Shown here one piece after another: positions 25,729-34,074 of a stretch of DNA of 64,000 bases; position 1 is the stretch's first letter, and each line of letters begins with the position of its first letter. The notes below the pieces were generated by a model. The model saw nothing but the letters and a program-made list of their open reading frames with translations. It was not told where the DNA came from and did no database searches. The DNA lies in contig NZ_JAQUVF010000009.1 of the NCBI RefSeq assembly GCF_028693505.1, positions 1 through 64,000 of the forward strand. Direction: 5' to 3'. A program made the translations under genes and the position numbers. This stretch comes from Oscillibacter sp. GTDB taxonomy: Bacteria > Bacillota > Clostridia > Oscillospirales > Oscillospiraceae.

Positions 25729-26456
25729 CAGGAACCATCGTCAACGCGCTGGCCATTTTGGCAGGCGCCATGGCCGGGATGCTGCTCACCCGGCTTGCCC
25801 AGCGGTTTTCCGCCATCCTTCCCGCCGGCAGCACCGCTTTGGGACAGCGGCTGCAAACCATCATCATGCAGGGCGTTGCCCTGTGCGTGATGTACCTTGG
25901 CATCAGCGGATGCTTAAAGGGCAGCAACTCCCTGCTTGCCATTTTATCCATGGTGCTGGGCGCACTGGTGGGCGAGCTGCTGGATTTGGACACCCGGATG
26001 CGCTCTCTTGGCGATTGGGTACAGAAAAAAACGGAACACCTCTTAACAGGCGGCGGACAAGCCTCTATTTCCGAAGGCTTCGTGACGGCAAGTCTCCTCT
26101 TCTGCGTGGGCGCCATGGCCATTGTGGGGGCCTTGCAAGATGGACTTACCGGCGATCACTCCACCCTGTTCGCCAAATCCCTGCTGGACGGCATCAGCTC
26201 CATTGTCTTTGGCGCCTCTCTGGGCCTTGGCGTGGCCTTTTCCGCCATCGCCGTCTTTTTGTATCAAGGCTCCATCGCCCTGCTGGCGTCCTTTCTCCAG
26301 CCCTATCTGGGGGACGCCGTTATCGCGGAGATGACCTGCGTGGGCTCGTTGCTCATCGTCGCCCTGTCGCTGAATATGCTGGGCGTTACAAAAATCAAGG
26401 TGATGAATCTGGTGCCCGCCATTTTTCTGCCCATATTGCTGAGTCTTGTGATGTGA
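25722..26456 (+). CDS. DUF554 family membrane protein
   Basis: A 244-residue polytopic protein with about seven hydrophobic stretches. TGTIVNALAILAGAMAGML at the start, GDHSTLFAKSLLDGISSIVFGASLGLGV and KVMNLVPAIFLPILL at the end are typical of DUF554. The function is unknown; a transport role is assumed in the family. Translation is coupled to tcdA. It ends beside the terminator copy A of an unusual element. Confidence 0.88.
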   Translation: MLTGTIVNALAILAGAMAGMLLTRLAQRFSAILPAGSTALGQRLQTIIMQGVALCVMYLGISGCLKGSNSLLAILSMVLGALVGELLDLDTRMRSLGDWVQKKTEHLLTGGGQASISEGFVTASLLFCVGAMAIVGALQDGLTGDHSTLFAKSLLDGISSIVFGASLGLGVAFSAIAVFLYQGSIALLASFLQPYLGDAVIAEMTCVGSLLIVALSLNMLGVTKIKVMNLVPAIFLPILLSLVM

Positions 26457-26470
26457 ACACCTTTAAATAA

Positions 26471-26503
26471 AAGGAAGAGACGACTTTCGTTGTCTCTTCC
26501 TTT
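26471..26503. terminator. terminator, copy A of duplicated pair
   Basis: AGAGACGACTTTCGTTGTCT-type hairpin followed by CCTTT. The core is repeated with one mismatch at 26706-26737. It serves the DUF554 gene. Confidence 0.8.
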
Positions 26504-26705
26504 GGCTTTTCAAAAAAGTCTCACAGAGTTTGCCGCCGGGGCGGCAAAAAAATGAAAATCCGTTTTCGACCGCGGCCTGTACGTGGACGAAAACACTTTG
26601 CGCGAAACGAGCGTCGAATTGTCCGCCGAAAGCGGACATATGAGGCGCAGAGCGCAGCGAAACCTTTTGTCGAAAAAGCCTATTGGCTTTTTCGACAGTC
26701 TCATG
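26504..26705. mobile_element. intergenic element between duplicated terminators (MITE-like)
   Basis: About 200 bp of non-coding sequence with a hairpin GTCGAAAAAGCC TATT GGCTTTTTCGAC at 26669-26696. The only ORF (26510-26704 minus) is repeat-derived and has no SD. The flanks are direct copies of the local terminator. A related hairpin with the same GTCGAAAAAG stem exists in the element at 57807-57965. Called a MITE-like or REP-like element by inference. Confidence 0.45.
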
Positions 26706-26737
26706 AAAGAGACGACTTTCGTCGTCTCTTCCTTTTT
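26706..26737. terminator. terminator, copy B of duplicated pair
   Basis: AGAGACGACTTTCGTCGTCT-type hairpin followed by CTTCCTTTTT. It directly abuts the stop of the convergent histidine kinase gene, which it would serve on the minus strand. Confidence 0.8.
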
Positions 26738-26738
26738 G

Positions 26739-29700
26739 TCAGTGGATCAGCTCGGATAGCGTGGCGAACATTTTCTCCGGCTCGATGGGTTTGGAAAGGT
26801 GCGCGTTCAAACCGGCCTCCAGCGACCGCCTGCGATCCTCGTCAAAGGCATTGGCGGTCATGGCGATAATCGGAATCCGCTGTGCGTCCGGGCGCAGCAT
26901 GGACCGGATGGTCTTTGCAGCCGTCAAGCCGTCCATGTTCGGCATTCGGACATCCATGAGAATTGCGGCAAAGGTCTCCGGCGGATTGGCGCCAAACAGC
27001 TCCACCGCCTTTTGCCCATCCTCTGCCAGTGTGACAATCATCCCCTGCTTTTCCAGAAGCTTTGTGGCGATGGTCGCATTCAGCGGATGGTCCTCTGCCA
27101 GAAGGATATGCCTGCCGGTCAGACGCTTCCCCTCCCCCGCCGCCTTGGGTTTTTCGGAATTTCCCCGATACAGAGAGATGCGGCGGAATTGAAACGGGAG
27201 ACGGATGGTAAAGACAGACCCCTTTCCAAGCTCGCTGGAAACCGTGATATCGCCGCCCATTTGCCGGGCGATGCTCCGGGACAGCGCCAGCCCCAGTCCC
27301 GTTCCCTGCACGGCGCTGCTATATTGGTTTCGTTCCTGTTCAAAGGGCGTAAAAATGCGCTTTAAAAACTCCTCGCTCATTCCGCAGCCGGTGTCCTGAA
27401 TCACAACTTCCTCCGTCACCGTGGCGGAATCCACATCCGCCCAGGTATTGCGGATGGTCATGCAGACCTGACCGCCCGCGCCGGTAAACTTGCAGGCGTT
27501 ATTCAGAATATTCATCAGCATCTGCTGGGTTTTCTGCACGTCCAGATAGCACTCAAAGTGGGCTATCCGGATTATTTTTTCATCATACAGGAAAGAGATG
27601 TTTTTCTCCCGCATCAGCGGCGCAATCATGTCCACTACCGGCGCGAGAACAGTGCCCGGCAGGCTCCATTCTTTGTTCAGGATGATTTTTCCGCTGTCGA
27701 TCCGGCTCATTTCAAGAATATCGTTGATGACGCCCAGCAGATACTGACTGGACTCGGTGATCTGCTTTAGGTAGCCCCACGCCGTGGGATTGTCCCGCAC
27801 CTCGTCAGACGCCAGCTTTGTCATACCGATGATTGCGTTCATCGGGGTGCGGATTTCGTGGCTCATGTTGGCGAGAAAGCTGGACTTTGCCTGATTGGCT
27901 TTTCGCTCCACTTCCAGCGCGGTATTCAGTTCGTGCATTTTCTTCTCTTCGGTGATATCCGTGTAGCTGATATACGCGAGAATGGAACCGTCAGTCTGCG
28001 CAACGCTGCAGGCGCTTGCGGAAAGCCAAAGCGTTTGCCCCGTCCTCCGGTTGAGGGTGCGATACTCATACAATGCCTTGCTGCCCGCCATTTGCAAGGT
28101 CTCCACGGCTTTCCTGACAATGGGCCGATCCTCCGGAAAGACCAGCTGCATAACGTCCTCGTTTCTAACGCCGATGGCCTTGTCGCGGTCAATCCCCATC
28201 ATTCTGCACACGGCGGAATTGGCGATGATGAGACTGATGTCGCCGCCCTTCAATTCAAACACCAGAACGCCGGCAGAAATGTTATTCAGCGTATCAGCAA
28301 GGGACGCCCGCTCTTTTTTCAAGACCTCCTCCGCCTGCCGCTGGGGCGTGACATCCATGGCGGTGCAGGCAATTTTGATGCGCTTCCCATTTTCACCGTA
28401 GATTGCCGTAAATCCATACAAAAACCAGTGGCAATCGCCGCCAATGTAGTTTCTCGCCTCGCAGCTCACCCGGTCGCATCCCCCGCCGGCATCCGCAAAT
28501 GCCTTTTTCAAAATGGGGACATCCTCAGGATGCGTGGCGCCCAGACGGAACCAGCTGTCCGGATAATCCGGCATGACCTGGGGGGCACGGAAGCACTCTC
28601 GCCCATTAAATTGCAGCGCCATGTTTTTTTCCGGGTAGTATTCAAAATACATCACATTGGCGCTGTTGATGGCGGCCTCCATGGAGGTTTGGACCTCCTG
28701 CAAATGCCGCTGCGTTTCCAGGGACTTTTGCAGATACTCCGCGTTCTTTTCCAGAAGCTTCAGCCGCTCCTGCTGCTCCACCCACTCCTGATTCACGTCC
28801 CGCAAAACAGCCACGGTTTTGGTGCGCTCTCCACGGTTCCCATAGCTGAAAAAGCCCATCATCTCCGTCCAGCGGTAAGACCCGTCCGTCATCTTCAGCC
28901 GAAGCGTGGCCGCCGCCCGGGGCAGGTGCTGTTCCGCCATCTGAAAGAAATGCTCCAAAATCGGAAGATCCTCCGGATGGACGGTATCCTTTGGACCGGT
29001 GTTGTGCAAAATGGTGCAGAAGTCGCTCTGACTGATGGCATAGCGTTTGTATTTTTCGGAGGCATAGAACCCGTGCTCCGGCACCCACTCAAAATACGCC
29101 ACATCCAGATCGTTCAAAATCGCGTGGTAGCGCTCCTGCTCCAGCTTGATCTGCTTTTCCTCCGAGGATATTTTGGTATGCACCGCATACAGCACGGCAA
29201 GATCCTCCCCGCCGATTTTGGCGTCGGAGGCAATATTTGCGTGCAGGCGAATATGCAGTTTTTTCCTGCTTTTAGTATAAATGCCATAGGACACGGAAAT
29301 CGGCGCATGGTTTTCAAGCCCCTCCGCCACCGCCTGCATCACCTTATCCACATTCTCCGCCACCAGATTGACCCTAGCGTCATGGCGCAGATAGGCAAGA
29401 AACTCCTCCGCAGAGTATCCGCACATTTCCGCAAGGCCGGCGGAAACATACTCCGTTTCCACTCTGCCGTCTTTTTTCAGCCGATAGACCGCCACTCCGC
29501 CGGGAATGCTGTTGAGTAAAATCTGCTGCTGAGATTGCACCCGGCTTAGCTCCCTCGTTAAAACGGCCCGCTCCGCCTCCGCGCTGGGCACGGAGAGATC
29601 TACGTCGCACACAAGCCAGCCGCCGTCCGTCCTCACGCAGCAGGCGGATGCGCAAATGGGCAGTGCTGGCGACGAATCCCCCGGGACGAACTGCTTGCCC

Positions 29701-29966
29701 TGTATCGCAAACAGGGCGAGGTCCGGGCCCCGGTCATGGCGGTGGAAGTGTTCAATTTCAAGGGAAACTCTCTCCGGACACTGCCTGCAATCCCGCTCCA
29801 GCAGGGCGCGCAGCGCCTGATGGCCGCTGGCGGCGCAAGACTGGTCCGCGCCGATCCATTCAATTGTTTCCGTGACGCACGCCAAGGTCTTTTCAACGTC
29901 GCGTTCTTCATAATAGGCATGGAGCAGGGCACGCAAAGCGTCCTCAGCTACCTTCCAGGTTGTCAC
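26739..29966 (-). CDS. hybrid sensor histidine kinase/response regulator with multiple PAS domains
   Basis: A 1075-residue soluble-looking protein with no transmembrane segment. Residues 1-130 look like an NTF2/SnoaL-like domain (ALRALLHAYYEERDVEKTL). Three to four PAS-like modules follow (about 150-690), then HisKA (FLANMSHEIRTPMNAIIGM), HATPase (DTGCGMSEEF, GTGLGLALS) and a C-terminal receiver with LMDVRMPNMDG. It would sense a cytosolic signal and relay phosphate internally. There is no separate response regulator or output domain nearby. Start is GTG with GGAGGGAC. Confidence 0.93.
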   Translation of the reverse strand: MTTWKVAEDALRALLHAYYEERDVEKTLACVTETIEWIGADQSCAASGHQALRALLERDCRQCPERVSLEIEHFHRHDRGPDLALFAIQGKQFVPGDSSPALPICASACCVRTDGGWLVCDVDLSVPSAEAERAVLTRELSRVQSQQQILLNSIPGGVAVYRLKKDGRVETEYVSAGLAEMCGYSAEEFLAYLRHDARVNLVAENVDKVMQAVAEGLENHAPISVSYGIYTKSRKKLHIRLHANIASDAKIGGEDLAVLYAVHTKISSEEKQIKLEQERYHAILNDLDVAYFEWVPEHGFYASEKYKRYAISQSDFCTILHNTGPKDTVHPEDLPILEHFFQMAEQHLPRAAATLRLKMTDGSYRWTEMMGFFSYGNRGERTKTVAVLRDVNQEWVEQQERLKLLEKNAEYLQKSLETQRHLQEVQTSMEAAINSANVMYFEYYPEKNMALQFNGRECFRAPQVMPDYPDSWFRLGATHPEDVPILKKAFADAGGGCDRVSCEARNYIGGDCHWFLYGFTAIYGENGKRIKIACTAMDVTPQRQAEEVLKKERASLADTLNNISAGVLVFELKGGDISLIIANSAVCRMMGIDRDKAIGVRNEDVMQLVFPEDRPIVRKAVETLQMAGSKALYEYRTLNRRTGQTLWLSASACSVAQTDGSILAYISYTDITEEKKMHELNTALEVERKANQAKSSFLANMSHEIRTPMNAIIGMTKLASDEVRDNPTAWGYLKQITESSQYLLGVINDILEMSRIDSGKIILNKEWSLPGTVLAPVVDMIAPLMREKNISFLYDEKIIRIAHFECYLDVQKTQQMLMNILNNACKFTGAGGQVCMTIRNTWADVDSATVTEEVVIQDTGCGMSEEFLKRIFTPFEQERNQYSSAVQGTGLGLALSRSIARQMGGDITVSSELGKGSVFTIRLPFQFRRISLYRGNSEKPKAAGEGKRLTGRHILLAEDHPLNATIATKLLEKQGMIVTLAEDGQKAVELFGANPPETFAAILMDVRMPNMDGLTAAKTIRSMLRPDAQRIPIIAMTANAFDEDRRRSLEAGLNAHLSKPIEPEKMFATLSELIH

Positions 29967-30301
29967 AGACAGTCCCTCCTATGCTGTTTCTCTTTGAGCG
30001 TGGCGTCCAAAAAGCGGTGTACCCTTCCATGCCCCAGTCTCATCGCTTTTGAGATGCTGCCGGGACGGAAATACTGTTTTTGGAAAATTTTTGTATTTTA
30101 TAATTTTATCACTGATTACCAGAAATTACAACGGCAGAGTTTGTTATAATTGTACAATCCGGTAAAGTTTTTCGCCGCGTATGGAATGAATCTGCGGAAA
30201 ATCCAAGAATACCGCCAGAAACGCAAACGTGCCTCCGCCCGCTCCCTGCTAGTCTGAATTCCGGCAGTTTCCAATAGAATGCCGTGAAGGGGGGTGGGCG
30301 C
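29967..30301. other. intergenic region, AT-rich
   Basis: A 335-bp gap between the divergent kinase and transporter genes. It holds an AT-rich stretch near 30070-30165 with a TATAAT at about 30144 and presumably the promoters for both. No ORF, hairpin with T-run or repeat was recognised. Confidence 0.5.
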
Positions 30302-30715
30302 ATGGCAATCGTATTCGCATTGCTGGCAGGGATTTTTACCGCGGCGGAATCCGCGATCAACTCCCAGCTGGGCAAACAAATCACGCCCAGCATTGCCACA
30401 CTCCACTCTCTGGCAACGGGTGCGGCCTTCATGCTGGCGGTCAGTTTCCTGCGAGGCTCCTACACGCGCTATCCCAAAATTTTTTCTCTTAGCCCCGTCT
30501 GGCTGATCGGTGGGATATTGGGAGCGCTGATCATCTATCTTTCCTCCAAGGCAATTCCCGTTCTGGGCGTGTCCCGTGCCCTGACGCTCATCCTCGCCGC
30601 CCAAATTCTGACGGGACTGGTGATCGACGCCGTGTATCACGGCTCCGGCATCAATGTCTATCAGGTATTCGGCGTACTGTTTTTTCTGCTTGGAGCGAAT
30701 CTGATCATCCGGTGA
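30302..30715 (+). CDS. YdcZ/DUF606-type small DMT transporter
   Basis: A 137-residue protein from ATG 30302 (AAGGGGGGTG upstream). It has about four to five TM helices and the DMT-like pattern AGIFTAAESAINSQLGK, GGILGALIIYLSSKAIPVLG and QILTGLVID. This is one half of an EamA fold, as in the YdcZ (DUF606) family, which often works as a pair or homodimer; no second half is adjacent. The substrate is unknown. Confidence 0.85.
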   Translation: MAIVFALLAGIFTAAESAINSQLGKQITPSIATLHSLATGAAFMLAVSFLRGSYTRYPKIFSLSPVWLIGGILGALIIYLSSKAIPVLGVSRALTLILAAQILTGLVIDAVYHGSGINVYQVFGVLFFLLGANLIIR

Positions 30716-30745
30716 AGCCGCGCCGCCGCCCTTGCGCAGCAGCAG

Positions 30746-30780
30746 GCACGGCCGGAGAAAGTTCTCCGGCCATGCTTTTT
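30746..30780. terminator. bidirectional intrinsic terminator
   Basis: GGCCGGAGAA/TTCTCCGGCC is extended by GCA/TGC and followed by TTTTT. It lies between the transporter and the convergent MerR gene. Confidence 0.85.
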
Positions 30781-31601
30781 CAGCTTTCAAAGACTCCGTA
30801 TGCCCCCTGCCGCCGGTCTGCCACCGGCAGGGCAATTTGCGTGATGTAGTCTGCGGCGTTTGTGCCCCGGTTGGCCGGTCCCTCCAGATAGACGGACTGG
30901 AAACCTCCCTCGGTGCGGATGCCGTTTTCCTTCACATAGCGCGCCAACACCCCGCAGGCGTCGGCAATGCCCTCATACGGTCCGCGGTAATAGACGCACA
31001 CCACCTGCGTCTCCGGAAACTCCATGCGCTCCTCGCCGTCAAAGCCCTCCTCCATGGGAATGCAGCACAAAAGGTCCAGCGCCGTGGGGCTTTGTCCCAT
31101 GCGCTGGGTGAACATCCGCTCGCCGCTGGAGAGCCGATAGCCGGAGTGGGCGGCGGCGATGTACGTCTCCCGCAGGCGCACCGCGGCCTCCGCCACATCC
31201 CCACACACATAGCGGCGGGCAAAGCACACCCGCCGCGGCAGCGTTGCCCAGCGGATGGGCAGCTGGCCGGGCCTGGCGGCGCGAATCTGCAAAAGCTGGA
31301 TGTTGCGGTCCAGCGTGGCGCGCAGATCGGTGAGCCGCTTGAGCTGCGCGTCAATATTGGCGGTATCGTAGTAGTATTCCCGCACCTCCCGCAGTGTCAG
31401 CCCCAGACTTTGCAGCGCCCGGATGGCCCGCACCTGCGTGATATTATCGGCGGAGTAGTAACGGTAGCCGCTCTCTTCGTCCTGATAGGCAGGAGTCAGC
31501 AGGCCCTGTGCCTCGAAGTTTAAGAGCATTTTGCGGGTGACGCCCACAAATTTGGCCACCTCGCCAATTTGAAACAGACTTGATTCTCTGTTTTTCATCA
31601 A
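30780..31601 (-). CDS. MerR-family regulator with GyrI-like effector domain
   Basis: A 273-residue protein. The N-terminal MerR helix-turn-helix reads FQIGEVAKFVGVTRKMLLNFEAQGLL...GYRYYSADNITQ, then a dimerisation coil (about 75-115). The C-terminal 150 residues are a GyrI/AraC-effector-like domain (VVCVYYRGPYEGIADACGVLARYV), used by BmrR-type proteins to bind hydrophobic drugs. It would twist a promoter with a long spacer when bound. A suitable 19-bp-spacer promoter with a dyad lies 28 bp upstream of its own start, reading the other way. Confidence 0.92.
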   Translation of the reverse strand: MMKNRESSLFQIGEVAKFVGVTRKMLLNFEAQGLLTPAYQDEESGYRYYSADNITQVRAIRALQSLGLTLREVREYYYDTANIDAQLKRLTDLRATLDRNIQLLQIRAARPGQLPIRWATLPRRVCFARRYVCGDVAEAAVRLRETYIAAAHSGYRLSSGERMFTQRMGQSPTALDLLCCIPMEEGFDGEERMEFPETQVVCVYYRGPYEGIADACGVLARYVKENGIRTEGGFQSVYLEGPANRGTNAADYITQIALPVADRRQGAYGVFES

Positions 31602-31628
31602 AATTCCCTCTTTTTCCCCAAAAAACGC

Positions 31629-31659
31629 TTGACTCGTCCATCGATGGACGGTGTAAGCT
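31629..31659 (+). promoter_or_regulatory. MerR-type promoter with 19-bp spacer and central dyad
   Basis: TTGACT, a 19-bp spacer containing the perfect palindrome CGTCCATCGATGGACG, then TAAGCT. The overlong spacer centred on a dyad is the signature of MerR-activated promoters. It drives the zinc-ribbon genes on the + strand. The -10 is a weak match, as expected for an activated promoter. Confidence 0.7.
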
Positions 31660-31660
31660 G

Positions 31661-31689
31661 ATTATACCAAAAGGAAAAACCAAACACAA
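31661..31689 (-). promoter_or_regulatory. sigma-A promoter of the merR gene
   Basis: On the minus strand: TTGTGT, a 17-bp spacer and TATAAT. The MerR dyad at 31635-31650 lies just downstream, so binding there could also repress this promoter. Confidence 0.65.
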
Positions 31690-31694
31690 GGACG

Positions 31695-31961
31695 GTGACG
31701 TGCTTGAGCTTGAAAAGCTACTGCGAGGCCAGTGGAAAGCAATCCCTTTTGACGCAGTGGGACGCGGAAAAGAATCTGCCCCTTACGCCGGAGACCGTGG
31801 GTCACGCCAGCGGCAAACCGGTGTGGTGGCGTTGCGAGCAGGGGCATTCGTGGCAGACGCAAGTGCACAGCCGCGCCGCCGGGGCCACCGGCTGTCCCGT
31901 GTGCAATGCCCTGCGCCTGGCGCAGCGGCGCAACCGAAAGCTGGAGGTGAGGAATTCATGA
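31695..31961 (+). CDS. small zinc-ribbon protein
   Basis: An 88-residue protein: SLKSYCEASGKQSLLTQWDAEKN, then PVWWRCEQGHSWQTQVHSR and GCPVC. The CxxGHxW...CPVC arrangement is the probable zinc-ribbon domain found as repeats in larger proteins, here one copy. The start is GTG 31695 or, equally well, TTG 31704 (MSLKSYCE...). The stop overlaps the next ATG as ATGA. It is preceded by the MerR-type promoter, so its regulation is suggested by position. Function unknown. Confidence 0.75.
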   Translation: MTCLSLKSYCEASGKQSLLTQWDAEKNLPLTPETVGHASGKPVWWRCEQGHSWQTQVHSRAAGATGCPVCNALRLAQRRNRKLEVRNS

Positions 31962-32131
31962 CCTATGCCTGCGGGCAGTGCGGCTTCATCTTTACCCGCA
32001 CCGGACCGGTGGAGTGCTGCCCCGCCTGTGAGCGGGACTGTCTGCGCCGCGCCACGGCGGCAGAGCAGTCGCAGCTTACCCTGCTGCTGCGCCGGGAGCA
32101 GCCCAAGCAAACCGGCAGCATGAAGCGGTAA
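31958..32131 (+). CDS. rubredoxin-like zinc-ribbon protein, 57 residues
   Basis: A 57-residue protein starting MTYACGQCGFIF, with a second knuckle ECCPACERDC and a basic C-terminal tail. The track fuses it to 126 unrelated upstream residues; the real start is ATG 31958, preceded by GGAGGTGAGG and overlapping the previous stop by ATGA. The two CxxC pairs suggest one zinc or iron atom. It is translationally coupled to the first zinc-ribbon gene and probably made in equal amounts. Function unknown. Confidence 0.78.
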   Translation: MTYACGQCGFIFTRTGPVECCPACERDCLRRATAAEQSQLTLLLRREQPKQTGSMKR

Positions 32132-32255
32132 GAACGTCTGTAAGAAAAGAATTTTGGGTATGTTTCTCCGCCTGCAATGGGATCTGGCGCTGCGATAACG
32201 CGGCAGCATCATGAAAGCTCCGGCTTTCCTCTTGCGCAGGAAGGAACCCGGCAAT

Positions 32256-32304
32256 CAAAAAAAACGTGAGCCTCCCCTTGACGGGGAGGCTCACGTTTTT
32301 TTGC
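32256..32304. terminator. bidirectional intrinsic terminator
   Basis: A very strong stem (ACGTGAGCCTCCCC/GGGGAGGCTCACGT) is flanked by A8 and T7. It closes the zinc-ribbon operon and the convergent FtsW-like gene. Confidence 0.93.
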
Positions 32305-32332
32305 GGTGGCCATACGGCCTTGAAAATTTCCT

Positions 32333-33736
32333 TCAGCTATGGGGCTTCCTTCCCAGCGCAATGACCAGATTGCCGTCCTGCCAGGAAACGAGCGGCGTTT
32401 GCCTGCCGGCAAAGCTTATCGGCTTTTTTCCGTTCATCATCGGCAGCTGTTCCCCACGGAATACAGAAAGCGCCAAACCGATTAAGGCCAAATCCAAAAC
32501 CAAGTGCAGGTTTCCGATCAGCAGCGGAAAGTGTACAGAGGTCAACACAAACCCCAGATTGAGCAGTATGCTCAAAACCGCCTGTATGCCAAGACTCCAT
32601 ACGACGGACAGCGCAATCATCTTTCCCAACTGATTTTTCTGTTCCATGCACTTGCGAACCATCCAAACCATCACCAGCGCAAAGCAAATCATCACAGCCG
32701 CAAAGGGCAGCCAACCCATTCCATGAATGATAGTCGTTAAAAAGCAGTCGCTTTGCGATTCCGGAACCAACTGATAAAAGGCAAGGCCGTCCGATGCAAA
32801 CGGAGCATCTTTCATACTTCCCTCGCCCAGAAGCGCCGCGCCATGCAAAGCGGCGCGGATTACCGACGCCCAGTAGCCCCCGCCAAGCGGGTCCTGTTCC
32901 GGATGAAGCAGCAGTGCGATACGGGATCTTCCCCAGCCCCGCGCAAATAGATATGCAAAAAAGCCAAGGGCGATCCCGCCCAGCGCGGCAACCGCTCCAA
33001 CGGACTTCCCCCTGCCGATTCCAAACCAGTCCTGTCCCGCGGCCACACTCAGCAGCACGAACCCCACCGCCATAAGCAGGAGGAGCCCCGTCATATACGG
33101 GATATACATCTCCAACATTGCCAACGGCACAAACCCCAAAACCGCCCAAAGCATTCCGCGCCAGCCCCGCATTCTGCACGAATACAGCCAGCACGCATAG
33201 ACCGTGGGAAACAGGCTTCCCGCATAGCGGGCGTAGTAAGACACATGGTTTATGACCGGGGAGACCGCGCAGAGAACGACGGTCAGCCCAATTGCCCCGG
33301 CATAAATCTGCTTTGCATAGGCTCCCAGCGCGGAAAAGTCCAGCAAATAGCACGCACTCAGCGCGGCGAATCCGACAAGCAGCGCCACCGCCGTACTGAC
33401 CGGAGATAGTTGCTCGCTCCCCCAACCGGCTGTCAGCCATACCCGCAAAGAAGCGCCAAGGACGGCGATTCCGCCCGTCAGAAGCAGCAGCCCCCGCTGG
33501 GGCTTCGGGCGATGCACCCGGTCCAGCTCCGACCCCACCGTCACCGGGTCCCCCATCTGGCGCAAGGCCTCCGTTTCCGCCGCGTCGTCGTCCATTCCAT
33601 CCGCTGCGTACGCATCTTTCTGGTCCAGCAGATGGGTGCGCAGCTCCGCCATCAGCGCAGGCTGCGCACGTTTCCAACGAATCTGCTGACACGCCGTTTC
33701 AATATACGCCGAAATATTGTCAGGCAAAAAAGGCAC
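32333..33736 (-). CDS. permease-prefix domain plus FtsW/RodA-like membrane protein
   Basis: A 467-residue protein. Residues 1-65 form a cytoplasmic helical permease-prefix (HAAS-like) domain: MAELRTHLLDQKDAYAADGMDDDAAETEALRQMGDP. About ten TM helices follow. The region IALLLHPEQDPLGGGYWASVIRAALHGAALLGEGS and the late LTS...FPLLIGNL resemble SEDS (FtsW/RodA) loops, but the usual LPFISYGGS is degraded to FPLLIGN. It may have lost polymerase activity. The start is GTG inside the padR end (17-bp overlap), so padR controls it directly. Confidence 0.75.
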   Translation of the reverse strand: MPFLPDNISAYIETACQQIRWKRAQPALMAELRTHLLDQKDAYAADGMDDDAAETEALRQMGDPVTVGSELDRVHRPKPQRGLLLLTGGIAVLGASLRVWLTAGWGSEQLSPVSTAVALLVGFAALSACYLLDFSALGAYAKQIYAGAIGLTVVLCAVSPVINHVSYYARYAGSLFPTVYACWLYSCRMRGWRGMLWAVLGFVPLAMLEMYIPYMTGLLLLMAVGFVLLSVAAGQDWFGIGRGKSVGAVAALGGIALGFFAYLFARGWGRSRIALLLHPEQDPLGGGYWASVIRAALHGAALLGEGSMKDAPFASDGLAFYQLVPESQSDCFLTTIIHGMGWLPFAAVMICFALVMVWMVRKCMEQKNQLGKMIALSVVWSLGIQAVLSILLNLGFVLTSVHFPLLIGNLHLVLDLALIGLALSVFRGEQLPMMNGKKPISFAGRQTPLVSWQDGNLVIALGRKPHS

Positions 33737-34061
33737 CCCCTCGGAGTACGCGATTAACCGCGCCGGTATATGCTTCCCATTCTTCCTTCTTTGCCAGAAG
33801 CTGCTCTTTCCCCGATGCGCTCAGGTGATAGTACTTTCTGGGGCGATTGCTGTCCGTTTCCTCCACCCACGATGTGATAAAGCCCTTCTCCTCCAGCGCA
33901 TGAAGCAGCGGATACAGTGTCCCGGCCTTGAGGTCGAAGGTGTGGTCGGACCGGCGGCGCAGCTGCTCGATCATCTGATAGCCGTACATGTCCTTTTCCT
34001 CCAGCAGCTTTAAAAGCAGCATTCCGATACTGCCGGTTATGAGACTCTTGTCAATGCTCAT
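33720..34061 (-). CDS. PadR-family transcriptional regulator
   Basis: A 113-residue winged-helix protein: GSIGMLLLKLLEEKDMYGYQMIEQL, then HTFDLKAGTLYPLLHALEEKGFITSW and RKYYHLSASGKEQL, the complete PadR core. It usually represses its own operon and releases on ligand binding. It is first in a two-gene operon with the FtsW-like gene, a common pairing of PadR with permease-prefix proteins. A perfect inverted repeat lies 14 bp upstream of the ATG. Confidence 0.93.
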   Translation of the reverse strand: MSIDKSLITGSIGMLLLKLLEEKDMYGYQMIEQLRRRSDHTFDLKAGTLYPLLHALEEKGFITSWVEETDSNRPRKYYHLSASGKEQLLAKKEEWEAYTGAVNRVLRGGAFFA

Positions 34062-34074
34062 AGATAGGCCCCCT

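Noticed and set aside
26510-26704. A 64-residue minus ORF inside the intergenic element
   Set aside because: Composed of repeat sequence, starts at the hairpin and has no SD; likely recurrent spurious frame of the repeat family.
32337-33692. A 451-residue minus ORF in another frame of the FtsW-like gene
   Set aside because: It overlaps the supported frame, has a Gly/Arg/Cys-rich composition and no PadR-type coupling.
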